Shown here: positions 43,955 to 51,342 of the stretch, in pieces
Position numbering within the stretch: the stretch's first letter is position 1
Layout: each line of letters begins with the position of its first letter
Translations under genes and position numbers: made by a program
DNA from: an uncultured Clostridium sp.
Lineage (GTDB): Bacteria > Bacillota > Clostridia > TANB77 > CAG-508
Direction: 5' to 3'
DNA: 59,629 bases
Assembly: GCA_946500265.1 (NCBI GenBank)
Contig: CAMMVE010000006.1
Span: 1-59,629, forward strand
The notes under the pieces: generated by a model
Databases searched by the model: none
What the model was told of the DNA's origin: nothing
What the model saw: the letters and a program-made list of their open reading frames with translations, nothing else

Positions 43955-43998
43955 TCAAAATAAAACCACCCCATAATAAATATTATGGAGAGCTTTTT
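43955..43998 (-). terminator. Probable terminator of nth
   Basis: CCATAATA and TATTATGG pair around two bases. T-rich tracts lie on both sides (GGTTTTATTTT on the minus strand, GCTTTTTAC on the plus). Confidence 0.5.
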
Positions 43999-44025
43999 AC
44001 AATTTATACTATTTAATATATTTTT

Positions 44026-44655
44026 TTATAAATAATATTCACAGAATTTGTTAACAGGGCATTCATCACATTTTGGGGAACGAGCAGTACAAATTGCTCT
44101 GCCGTGATAAATAAGCAAATGATTTATATCTTTTAAATATTCATATGGGAATAGTTTTAATAAATCTTGTTCAATTTTTTCAGGAGTAGATTCTTTCGAA
44201 AAGCCAATTCTGTTAGAAAGTCTTTTTGCATGTGTGTCTACAGCAATTCCCTGAGGTTTATTAAATGCTTCAAGCATAACAACATTTGCCGTTTTCCTAC
44301 CAACTCCGGGCAAAGTAAGAAGCTCTTCCATAGTTTGAGGAACTTCGCCACCATAATCCTCCAAAATTTTCTTTGCAGTTAATTTAATATTTTTAGCCTT
44401 ATTTTTATAAAATCCACAAGGATGTATTAAAGTTTCTAATTCTTCTATAGGAATTTTATCAAAATCTTCAGGAGTAGAGTATTTGTAAAATATAAATGGA
44501 GTCGTTTTATTTACTCTCTCATCAGTACATTGTGCAGAAAGAATAACTGCAACGAGCATTTCAAAAGGAGTAGTAAAATCAAGACTACATTTGGCATCTG
44601 GATAAGCGTTTTTTAAGATATCAATAATATTAATTGCTTCATTTTTTTTCATCAT
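44026..44655 (-). CDS. nth: Endonuclease III (DNA glycosylase/AP lyase)
   Basis: Nth removes oxidised pyrimidines and cuts AP sites. The 209-residue protein has MLVAVILSAQCTDERVNKTT, the helix-hairpin-helix LPGVGRKTANVVMLEAF with the catalytic Lys, VDTHAKRLSNRIGF with the catalytic Asp, and the [4Fe-4S] motif CTARSPKCDECPVNKFC (C-x6-C-x2-C-x5-C). GAGGTAATTAT precedes a double ATG. Confidence 0.95.
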   Translation of the reverse strand: MMKKNEAINIIDILKNAYPDAKCSLDFTTPFEMLVAVILSAQCTDERVNKTTPFIFYKYSTPEDFDKIPIEELETLIHPCGFYKNKAKNIKLTAKKILEDYGGEVPQTMEELLTLPGVGRKTANVVMLEAFNKPQGIAVDTHAKRLSNRIGFSKESTPEKIEQDLLKLFPYEYLKDINHLLIYHGRAICTARSPKCDECPVNKFCEYYL

Positions 44656-44904
44656 ATAATTACCTCACAAAGTGTTTTAAAAAATTTATAGTATATATAA
44701 TTTTATAAATTTTTTTCTTTAAACATTTATTATTCAAATTAATAAACTCTAAATAAAAATTTAGAAAAATTTAATTCTATCCGAAACTTAATGTCCTTTA
44801 AATTATATCATGATTATACAAAAAAGCAAGACAAAAGTAGGCATAAAAAGGTAACAAATAAATTTGATGCCTAATATAATATATAAAAGATGGGAGGTAA
44901 TAAA

Positions 44905-45054
44905 ATGTGTAGACTGTTAAAGAAAACACTTGCAGTATGTTTAATAGGTTTTGGGCTGGGAATGCTTCTTGTATTATTACTTCCCTTATCTGGATGGCTA
45001 TTTATAATAGGAATCATAGTTGTAGCTGTAGGGCTCATGTGGCTTTGTTCTTAA
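44905..45054 (+). CDS. 49-residue double-membrane-segment peptide upstream of spoVM
   Basis: A short but convincing gene: GGGAGGTAATAAA precedes the ATG. The product starts MCRLLKKTLAVCLIGFGLG and ends GIIVVAVGLMWLCS, with two hydrophobic segments joined by PLSGW. I do not recognise the family. It lies 40 bases before spoVM, on the same strand, so a role at the forespore membrane is possible but only inferred from position. Confidence 0.65.
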   Translation: MCRLLKKTLAVCLIGFGLGMLLVLLLPLSGWLFIIGIIVVAVGLMWLCS

Positions 45055-45094
45055 ATTAATTAAAGTTTAAATAAAAGCTAAGGAGGATGATATA

Positions 45095-45169
45095 ATGACT
45101 ATAGTAGTAAAAAAAGTGCCAAAATTTCTAAGAGGAATAGTAAAATTGATATTTGGTATAAAAGATTAA
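45095..45169 (+). CDS. spoVM: SpoVM, spore coat-anchoring micropeptide
   Basis: SpoVM is a tiny amphipathic helix that recognises the curved forespore membrane and anchors SpoIVA and thus the coat. The 24-residue product contains KKVPKFLRGIVKLIFGIK, which lines up with KLPKFLGGIVRAMLG of the Bacillus peptide. Pro9, important for shallow membrane insertion, is conserved at the same position. A perfect AAGGAGGATGATATA site precedes the ATG. Together with sipL in this window it completes part of the coat-anchoring set. Confidence 0.88.
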   Translation: MTIVVKKVPKFLRGIVKLIFGIKD

Positions 45170-45182
45170 TACATAAGAAAAA

Positions 45183-45220
45183 TGTCGCTTTGGGGACAGG
45201 TCTCGAAGCGACAAATTTTT
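45183..45220 (+). terminator. Family B repeat forming a terminator after spoVM
   Basis: TGTCGCTT pairs with AAGCGACA around TGGGGACAGGTCTCG, followed by AATTTTTT. A family B unit with a complete stem and T tract just after spoVM. Confidence 0.75.
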
Positions 45221-45261
45221 TGAAAGATAAACGTCTTCTTATCAATTTGGCTCTGAATGAT

Positions 45262-45288
45262 AACCCAGTTAAACTAACTGGGATTTTT
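45262..45288 (+). terminator. Strong intrinsic terminator before alaS
   Basis: AACCCAGTTA and TAACTGGGATT pair around AAC, with TTTTT after. Because it sits upstream of the alaS promoter it most likely ends transcription from spoVM; no T-box motif accompanies it. Confidence 0.8.
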
Positions 45289-45301
45289 CTGTGCATAATT
45301 A

Positions 45302-45330
45302 TTGCAATTTGTACCAATATGTAATATAAT
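45302..45330 (+). promoter_or_regulatory. Probable promoter of alaS
   Basis: TTGCAA (45302-45307) and consensus TATAAT (45325-45330) with a 17-base spacer, 48 bases before the ATG. Confidence 0.65.
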
Positions 45331-45377
45331 TTTATTGCTAATAATTTAGCAATAAATAATGAATAGGTGATATATAG

Positions 45378-47132
45378 ATGAAAGCTTTAGAAATAAGAAA
45401 CAAATATTTAAACTTTTTTAAAAATCATGGACATAAGGTTATACCAAGTGCGCCATTAATACCTGAAAATGATCCTTCTGTGTTATTTACTACAGCTGGA
45501 ATGCAGCCATTGGTACCATATCTATTAGGAGAAAAACACCCAGAAGGAACTCGTCTTACAGATTATCAGAAATGTTTGCGTACAAACGATATAGATGAAG
45601 TTGGAGACAACAGGCACTTAACATATTTCGAAATGCTTGGAAACTGGTCTTTAGGAGATTATTTTAAAGAAGAATCTGTTGCTATGAGTTTCGAGTTTTT
45701 GACTAAAGAACTTGGAATTCCTGTAGAGAAACTTTCTGTTACATGTTTTGCAGGAGATGAAGATGCTCCAAGAGACGAAGTTACAGCAAATTGTTGGAGA
45801 AAAGCAGGAATACCAGAAGATAGAATTTACTTTTATGGAAAAGACGATAACTGGTGGATAGCAGGAGAAGAAGGACCATGTGGACCTGATACAGAAATGT
45901 TTTATGATACAGGAAAACCAGCATGCTCACCAGAATGTCAACCTTCTTGCGACTGTGGCAAATATGTTGAGATTTGGAATAATGTTTTTATGGAGTATTT
46001 TAAATCTAAAGATGGAACATATACAAAATTAAAGCAACACAATGTAGATACAGGACTTGGACTAGAAAGAATGGCAATGCTTTTACAAGGAAAAGAAACT
46101 CCATTTGATACAGAACTTTTCGCACCAATAATGGAAAAATTGCAACAACTTGCAAAAGTAGATAGTATTGAAAGTAGAAGAATTGTAGCAGAGCATTTGC
46201 GTGCAAGCATGATGGTTATTGCAGATGGAGGAAGACCTTCAAATATTGATAGAGGTTATGTTTTAAGAAAATTAATTAGAAGGATGTCAAGACATCTTAA
46301 TAAATTACAAATTGATTTAGCAGAACTTGGAAATCTAATTTACTTAAACATAGATATTTTAAAAGAAATGTATCCTGAACTTGAAAAAAATAGAGATACA
46401 ATTAAACAAGTAATAATCGAAGAAAAAGATAAATTCATGAAAACTCTTGCACACGGAGAAAGAGAATTTGAAAAATATATAAATAAAGCAAAATCAGAGA
46501 ATAAAAATGTAATAGATGGACAAACTATATTTAAATTATATGAAACATATGGATTCCCACCTGAAATTACAGCAGATTTAGCAGCAGAGCAAGGATTTAA
46601 AATTGACAATTCAGAATTTGAAAAATTGTTCAAAGAACATCAAGAAAAATCGAGAATGGGAAGTGAGCAAAAGTTTAAAGGCGGATTAGCTGAGCAAAAT
46701 GAAAAGACTATTGCGTATCATACAGCTACACATTTGCTTCACAAGGCTTTGCAAATAGTATTAGGTGAGCATGCAACGCAAAAAGGCTCAAATATTACAA
46801 CAGAAAGGTTAAGATTTGACTTTTCTCATCCAGAAAAAATGACAAAAGAGCAATTGCAACAAGTTGAAGATATAGTTAATGAGCAAATAAAAAGAGATTT
46901 GCCTGTAACGTGTGAGGAAATGACGTTAGAGGAAGCAAGAAAATCTGGAGCAATGGGACTTTTTGAAAATAAGTATGGAGAAAAAGTAAAAGTATATACG
47001 ATAGGAGACTTCAGCAAAGAAATTTGCGGCGGTCCTCATGTATCACATACAGGAGAATTAGGACATTTTAAAATAAAGAAAGAAGAGTCAAGCTCAGCAG
47101 GAGTAAGAAGAATAAAAGCAGTTTTGGAATAG
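45378..47132 (+). CDS. alaS: Short-form alanyl-tRNA synthetase lacking the C-terminal domain
   Basis: Charges tRNA-Ala and edits mischarged Ser/Gly. The 584-residue protein has the class II catalytic core (FFKNHGHKVIPSAPLIPEND, FTTAGMQPLVPYLLG, DTGLGLERMAMLLQG), the tRNA-recognition domain, and the editing domain with HTATHLLHKAL and CGGPHVSHTGELGHFKI. It stops right after AGVRRIKAVLE. Standard enzymes have about 870 residues, continuing with a coiled linker and the C-Ala (DHHA1) domain; that part is absent. The end is a clean stop abutting a repeat, not an obvious frameshift. Shortened forms exist in some lineages. Confidence 0.9.
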   Translation: MKALEIRNKYLNFFKNHGHKVIPSAPLIPENDPSVLFTTAGMQPLVPYLLGEKHPEGTRLTDYQKCLRTNDIDEVGDNRHLTYFEMLGNWSLGDYFKEESVAMSFEFLTKELGIPVEKLSVTCFAGDEDAPRDEVTANCWRKAGIPEDRIYFYGKDDNWWIAGEEGPCGPDTEMFYDTGKPACSPECQPSCDCGKYVEIWNNVFMEYFKSKDGTYTKLKQHNVDTGLGLERMAMLLQGKETPFDTELFAPIMEKLQQLAKVDSIESRRIVAEHLRASMMVIADGGRPSNIDRGYVLRKLIRRMSRHLNKLQIDLAELGNLIYLNIDILKEMYPELEKNRDTIKQVIIEEKDKFMKTLAHGEREFEKYINKAKSENKNVIDGQTIFKLYETYGFPPEITADLAAEQGFKIDNSEFEKLFKEHQEKSRMGSEQKFKGGLAEQNEKTIAYHTATHLLHKALQIVLGEHATQKGSNITTERLRFDFSHPEKMTKEQLQQVEDIVNEQIKRDLPVTCEEMTLEEARKSGAMGLFENKYGEKVKVYTIGDFSKEICGGPHVSHTGELGHFKIKKEESSSAGVRRIKAVLE

Positions 47133-47198
47133 TGTCGTTTTGGGGACAGGTCTCCGGGCGACAGGATGTCGCCACAAGACCTGTCCCCAAAACGACAG
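47132..47198. repeat. Family B repeat, near-perfect long palindrome
   Basis: GTGTCGTTTTGGGGACAGGT and its complement ACCTGTCCCCAAAACGACA (one inserted A/G step) enclose CTCCGGGCGACA and TGTCGCC, which also pair. It begins on the last base of the alaS stop and ends just before the HIT ribosome site. Confidence 0.88.
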
Positions 47199-47210
47199 AG
47201 GAGGAAAAAT

Positions 47211-47558
47211 ATGGAAGAATGTGTTTTTTGTAAAATTATTAAAAGGGAAATCCCTTCAAATATTGTGTATGAAGATGATAGAGTAATTGCGTTTTATGAT
47301 GTTAATCCAGCAGCTCCTATTCATATTTTAGTGGTGCCTAAGAAACATATTGAAACTTTATTAGATGTTTCTGAGGAAGATGGAGATTTAATTTCATACA
47401 TCTACAAAATAATTAATAAAATTGCCAAAGATGAAGGATTTGCAGATAATGGATTTAGGGTTATTGCAAATTGTGGAGAAGATTCGGGTCAAGAAGTTAA
47501 ACATATCCACTTCCACGTATTAGCTGGCAAAAAGCTAGGTGCAAAAATTGTTGGATAG
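47211..47558 (+). CDS. HIT-family nucleotide-binding protein
   Basis: HIT proteins hydrolyse or transfer nucleotidyl groups from dinucleotides and AMP conjugates. The 115-residue product begins MEECVFCKIIKREIPSNIVY (HinT-like zinc CxxC) and has VPKKHIETLLD and the triad motif HIHFHVLAGKK. ATG 47211 follows GAGGAGG; an in-frame ATG at 47166 lies inside the repeat and is rejected. The substrate is unknown. Confidence 0.92.
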   Translation: MEECVFCKIIKREIPSNIVYEDDRVIAFYDVNPAAPIHILVVPKKHIETLLDVSEEDGDLISYIYKIINKIAKDEGFADNGFRVIANCGEDSGQEVKHIHFHVLAGKKLGAKIVG

Positions 47559-47724
47559 AACAAAATTAAGCAAAAGAATATAAAAAGTTAATTATATAGT
47601 GTAAAATTATTAAAAAAATTAGACTATATAGTACAAAATATAGAAAAACAGATGAAAACATATAGCTTATAACTCAAATTTGTGTTATAATATATATGTA
47701 GTAAGAAACGAGGGAGGTAATAAT

Positions 47725-48423
47725 ATGTTTAATAGCAAATATAGTAAAACATTGACCGTAGTACTTATTATAGTTATTGTAATAATTGTTGGTATACTGA
47801 TTTATTTAGGAATTGATGTATATAACAAATATTATATTCAACAAGCTTCGGGAGATAAATTTAACGAATTTCAAGATACATACTTGAATCAAGTTGAGCC
47901 AGAACCAGAGGAAAATTATATTCCATTAAATAATGTAGCTCCAGACGTAGATTTAAATACACTTTATCAGAATACAACTACAGGTGGTGGAGCAGAAGAT
48001 CCTACTGTACAATATGAGGGATATGATGTAATAGGAACAATAGAAATTCCAGCAACTGATGTAGAATATCCAATTGTGGCTGATTATGAGATGAGCATTA
48101 GAGCTTTGAATTTAGCTATTGTTAAAATGTATCCAGAAACAATTGAACTAAATCAAGTAGGAAATACTGTACTGGCAGGACATAACTATAAAAATGGAAC
48201 TTTCTTCTCAAACAATAAAACTCTACAAGAAGGCGATAAGATATATATTACAGACCTTTCAGGAGAAAGAGTAGAGTATGAAATTTATAATAAGTATGAA
48301 ACAGGATCTGGAGATTCTGCATATATGAATAGAGATACAAATGGCAAAAGAGAGATTTCATTAACAACTTGTACAGATGATACAAGAGACAGATTAATTA
48401 TTTGGGCAAGAGAGGTTGAATAA
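47725..48423 (+). CDS. Sortase
   Basis: A membrane transpeptidase that attaches surface proteins to the wall. The 232-residue protein has an N-terminal anchor (TLTVVLIIVIVIIVGILIYL), a long acidic linker, and a sortase barrel with catalytic His in TVLAGHNYKNGTFF, Cys in ISLTTCTDDT and Arg in DRLIIWARE. ATG 47725 follows GGGAGGTAATAAT. The class (B or D-like) is not certain. The vWA protein at 49546-51039, with an IPQTGD signal, is a plausible substrate. Confidence 0.88.
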   Translation: MFNSKYSKTLTVVLIIVIVIIVGILIYLGIDVYNKYYIQQASGDKFNEFQDTYLNQVEPEPEENYIPLNNVAPDVDLNTLYQNTTTGGGAEDPTVQYEGYDVIGTIEIPATDVEYPIVADYEMSIRALNLAIVKMYPETIELNQVGNTVLAGHNYKNGTFFSNNKTLQEGDKIYITDLSGERVEYEIYNKYETGSGDSAYMNRDTNGKREISLTTCTDDTRDRLIIWAREVE

Positions 48424-48472
48424 TATAGCCAATTAGATAATTATAAAAGTGAAAAATTGTAATATTCTCTAC

Positions 48473-48501
48473 TTGACAAATTTAATGAGATGGGGTAAAA
48501 T
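48473..48501 (+). promoter_or_regulatory. Promoter of the tRNA pair
   Basis: TTGACA (48473-48478) and TAAAAT (48496-48501) with a 17-base spacer, 25 bases before tRNA-His. Confidence 0.7.
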
Positions 48502-48525
48502 AGTATATGCAGTTGCATTGAAGAT

Positions 48526-48603
48526 GGTGGATGTAGCGCAGTTGGTTAGAGCGCCAGTTTGTGGCACTGGAGGCCGTGGGTTCGAGTCCCATCTTCCACC
48601 CCA
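48526..48603 (+). tRNA. tRNA-His (GTG)
   Basis: The anticodon stem CCAGT/ACTGG holds loop TTGTGGC with anticodon GTG. The T arm is GTGGGTTCGAGTCCCAT and CCA is encoded. The extra 5' G at 48526 faces the discriminator C, the tRNA-His identity pair. The acceptor stem has a T-T mismatch at the sixth pair. Confidence 0.93.
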
Positions 48604-48621
48604 TCAATTTTATAGATACAT

Positions 48622-48696
48622 TGGGCTGTAGCCAAGCGGTAAGGCACATGACTTTGACTCATGCATGCGCTAGTTCGAATCTAGCCAGCCCAACCA
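48622..48696 (+). tRNA. tRNA-Gln (TTG)
   Basis: Acceptor TGGGCTG/CAGCCCA is perfect. The anticodon stem CATGA/TCATG holds CTTTGAC with anticodon TTG. CCA is encoded at 48694-48696. It follows tRNA-His by 18 bases and shares its promoter. Confidence 0.95.
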
Positions 48697-48761
48697 ATTT
48701 TAAAATAGAGAAAATACAACTATCATTGTATTTTCTTTTTTTAATATCTAAGGAGGAAAAT

Positions 48762-49162
48762 ATGAACAATATAGATTTAATGAATTATTGGATAAAAAGT
48801 TCTGACGAAGATTATGATACAATGCAAGTAATGTATAAAACAAAAAGAATACATGGACTTTATTTTTAGGGCATTTAGTTATAGAAAAGCTATTAAAAGG
48901 ATTATATGCAGAGAAAAATAAAGAAAATCCATATACAATAAAATCTCATAATTTATTAGCATTAGATGAAAAATGTAATTTAAATTTAACAGATGAGCAA
49001 GTTGAAAAATTACAAATAATTACTCAATTTAATATAAGTGCAAGGTACGATGCTTACAAAGAAAACTTTAAGCAAAAATGCACAGATGAATATACTTCAA
49101 AGCAAGTAAAAAATATAGAGGAGGTAAGAAAATGGTTAAAAGAACTATTGATAGCAGAATAA
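48762..49162 (+). pseudogene. HEPN-domain protein (HEPN/MNT pair), frameshifted
   Basis: HEPN proteins paired with MNT nucleotidyltransferases form type VII-like toxin-antitoxin pairs. The ATG follows AAGGAGGAAAAT. The first part, MNYWIKSSDEDYDTMQVMYK, reads to KTKR, then stops at 48869. A one-base loss near 48850 (AGAATACATGG where AGATATACATGG would fit) shifts to a frame reading WTLFLGHLVIEKLLKGLYAE, HNLLALDEKC and ISARYDAYKENF, the rest of the HEPN fold, ending at 49162. Restored, the protein would have about 133 residues. It overlaps the MNT gene by 31 bases. The break could be real inactivation or sequence error. Confidence 0.82.
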
Positions 49163-49452
49163 TGGAGTCAATAAAAAAATATATAGAGAAAATAAGTCAA
49201 TATTATAAAATAGAAGCAATTATATTGTTTGGTTCTTATGCAAAAGGAACAGAAGATGAAGATAGCGATATAGATATAGCGATTATTTCAAACGATTTTA
49301 ATGACATCATTGAAGATGGTGCAAAACTAATCGGCTTGACTTGGAAAATAGACACTAGAATAGAGCCGCATCCAATAACAACAGAAGATTATAAGAAGGT
49401 TTCAAATCCATTTATAAGAGAAGTTGTAGATACAGGAATAAAAGTGGCATAA
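49132..49452 (+). CDS. MNT-type nucleotidyltransferase (minimal), antitoxin-like
   Basis: In HEPN/MNT pairs the nucleotidyltransferase neutralises the HEPN RNase by AMPylation. The 106-residue protein has the catalytic motif ILFGSYAKGTEDEDSDIDIA (GS..G..DxD) and a conserved tail IREVVDTGIKVA. GGAGGTAAGAAA precedes the ATG, which lies inside the 3' end of the HEPN gene in another frame. It is intact although its partner is broken. Confidence 0.9.
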   Translation: MVKRTIDSRIMESIKKYIEKISQYYKIEAIILFGSYAKGTEDEDSDIDIAIISNDFNDIIEDGAKLIGLTWKIDTRIEPHPITTEDYKKVSNPFIREVVDTGIKVA

Positions 49453-49510
49453 TATATCGTAGAAAGGTGAATTTATTTTTGATATATTATTTTGACAATA
49501 AGTAATATGA

Positions 49511-49547
49511 AAAGAGGGCTCACTTTAGGAAACCCTCTTACTTTTTT
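49511..49547. terminator. Terminator between MNT and the vWA gene
   Basis: AAGAGGG pairs with CCCTCTT around a 14-base loop, followed by ACTTTTTTA on the plus strand. It touches the stop of the convergent vWA gene. Confidence 0.65.
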
Positions 49548-51039
49548 ATTTACTCATATTTCTCAAATAAATCCATCTAGATATTAATACAATAGCAATT
49601 ATTGAAACAGTTGCAATAAACCATATTGAAGAATTATCACCTGTTTGAGGAATAGGTTTATTTGATATTGTATTATCTACTTCGTTTACAACTGGTTTTT
49701 CAATTTTTTCTTGTTTAATTATTACAGATGGAGAATCATCTGATGAGTTTTCTATAGTTTCTCCATTATGTTCTGCAGTTATATCAACTTTTTCGTTAGT
49801 AGGTAAAACTTGATTTATTATAGTTTCATCGAAATTATCTTTTAATGTTAGTTTATAGCTTAAACTTGCTGTTTCTCCTGGATTTAATGTTTCTATATTC
49901 CATGTAATGCAATTTGTTTCTTTATCAATATCTGCTGATACATTTCCAATATTTGCACTTTCTACATATTCAAAATTAAAATTATCTACAATTTCTTGAG
50001 GAAAATAATCTTTAATAACAATATTATTTATAGTATTTGGTTCTTCCTCAACTAAATTGTCGTATATATCATTAATAATTGTATTTCCAAGCTCAGCATC
50101 TGGAACATAGAAATATTTGCTAGTAGTAGGATTTTCCTCTGTACCGAAAATCTCTTCAGCTAGTTCTCTATAAGTTTTTTGAGTAGTAGGTTCTACAGTT
50201 TCACTATCTAAGTTAATCATAGAAGCAAGAATTTGAATTCCTGAATCTTGTATTTCTTCTATTTTGTTTTTAGTTCTTGTAGCAACAACTCCAGAATAAG
50301 TTAAGCTAGTACCATCTGTTGCATTGTTTGGTACACCATCTGTTAAAAGAACGATGTATCTATTAACTCCTTCTTCGGTAGAAAAATTATTTTGTGCTAT
50401 TGTAAGTCCAGCTTCAATATTAGTTCTAGGACCTACTTGCAATTCAGATAAATTTGTAATTGCGTTTTTAACTTCTTCCTTAGAATTACTCAAACCTAAT
50501 CTAAGAGTAGCATCGTTTATAGTCCCTTCTGTTTCACCTTTGCTAGAATCTAAACTAGAGAAACCAACAACACCTATTTTAAAATCAGGGTTAGCTTCAA
50601 AAAGTTTTTGAACAAGAGTGTTAGCTGAATCTATTACAGCTTGCTTTCTAGTAGTGTCTCCAACATAATTTTCTATCATACTAGAAGAGTTATCTATTAC
50701 TAAAAATATTTCTGCATCATTTGCAACTGGAACAGTTCCTTGTTCTAAAAGACTCCTTATAGTAAGAGTTAAAGTTATAGATCTTTCATTTGCATCAAAA
50801 TCTGTCATACTTTTTTCAAACGTAGCCATTCCGTCTAAATCAATTATGCAACTATTATCTTCAACAAGTTCAAATGTTGTCTCAATATTATTTGAACTAT
50901 TTGTATCATTTGTATTTAAATTATTTACATCATTTGTAGTATTTATGCTGTTTAATGCGATGTTAGTTGCAGAAGAGTATGTAGTCAAAGTAAACATAAA
51001 AACTAGCACAAACAAAAATAACAAAATTTTCTTTGTCAT
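49546..51039 (-). CDS. Wall-anchored von Willebrand factor A domain protein
   Basis: A surface protein of 497 residues, perhaps an adhesin. It has a signal peptide (KKILLFLFVLVFMFTLTTYS), a vWA domain with MIDAS motif FLVIDNSSSM and RYIVLLTDGVPNN, and a beta-rich domain (NNIVIKDYFPQEIVDNFNF, LNPGETASLSYKLTL) of the isopeptide/DUF11 type. A sorting signal follows: IPQTGD, membrane segment IWFIATVSIIAIVLISRWIY, and the basic end LRNMSK. ATG 51039 is preferred; an ATG four codons upstream overlaps AAAGGA. A sortase gene lies 1.1 kb away. Confidence 0.88.
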   Translation of the reverse strand: MTKKILLFLFVLVFMFTLTTYSSATNIALNSINTTNDVNNLNTNDTNSSNNIETTFELVEDNSCIIDLDGMATFEKSMTDFDANERSITLTLTIRSLLEQGTVPVANDAEIFLVIDNSSSMIENYVGDTTRKQAVIDSANTLVQKLFEANPDFKIGVVGFSSLDSSKGETEGTINDATLRLGLSNSKEEVKNAITNLSELQVGPRTNIEAGLTIAQNNFSTEEGVNRYIVLLTDGVPNNATDGTSLTYSGVVATRTKNKIEEIQDSGIQILASMINLDSETVEPTTQKTYRELAEEIFGTEENPTTSKYFYVPDAELGNTIINDIYDNLVEEEPNTINNIVIKDYFPQEIVDNFNFEYVESANIGNVSADIDKETNCITWNIETLNPGETASLSYKLTLKDNFDETIINQVLPTNEKVDITAEHNGETIENSSDDSPSVIIKQEKIEKPVVNEVDNTISNKPIPQTGDNSSIWFIATVSIIAIVLISRWIYLRNMSK

Positions 51040-51072
51040 AAGACCTACCATTCCTTTCGTTTAAATTTAATC

Positions 51073-51087
51073 AACGCATATTGCGTT
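51073..51087. promoter_or_regulatory. Palindromic possible operator upstream of the vWA gene
   Basis: AACGCA-TAT-TGCGTT is a perfect 15-base palindrome between the -10 box and the start codon. It is a candidate repressor site; the regulator is unknown. Confidence 0.45.
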
Positions 51088-51106
51088 TACATAAAACACA
51101 ATATAT

Positions 51107-51135
51107 ATTATAACGCGAATTACTGGTAAAATCAA
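51107..51135 (-). promoter_or_regulatory. Probable promoter of the vWA gene
   Basis: On the minus strand TTGATT (51135-51130) and consensus TATAAT (51112-51107) with a 17-base spacer. The rest of the 290-base gap to ylmH shows nothing recognisable. Confidence 0.65.
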
Positions 51136-51342
51136 CCAAAAACAGTAAAAAATCATAAAAAATTTACATAATATGCAAAAATTAAATATTATATTATTAA
51201 AACATATGCAATATGCGGACTTCAAATTCATCGGAACCTTCAAATAGTAATCAATATGCCCACAAAAATGAATTTTATAGTAGTAAATTCTAAAAAAATA
51301 TGATAGAATATCGTAAGAAAAAGTGAAAGGACTGAAAACTTA

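Larger units (their letters stand above)
43645..44025. other. 380-base gap with a repeat and a terminator
   Basis: Holds the family B repeat at 43758-43833 and the nth terminator at 43955-43998. No gene is seen. The 100 bases next to the membrane protein gene are AT-rich and probably carry its promoter. Confidence 0.6.

Noticed and set aside
45175..45377. T-box riboswitch upstream of alaS
   Set aside because: A strong terminator is present, but no AGGGTGGNACCGCG-type T-box sequence was found, and the alaS promoter lies downstream of the terminator.
48449..48869. Frames reading through the tRNA genes
   Set aside because: They cross two clear tRNAs; only the part from ATG 48762 with its own ribosome site is a gene.
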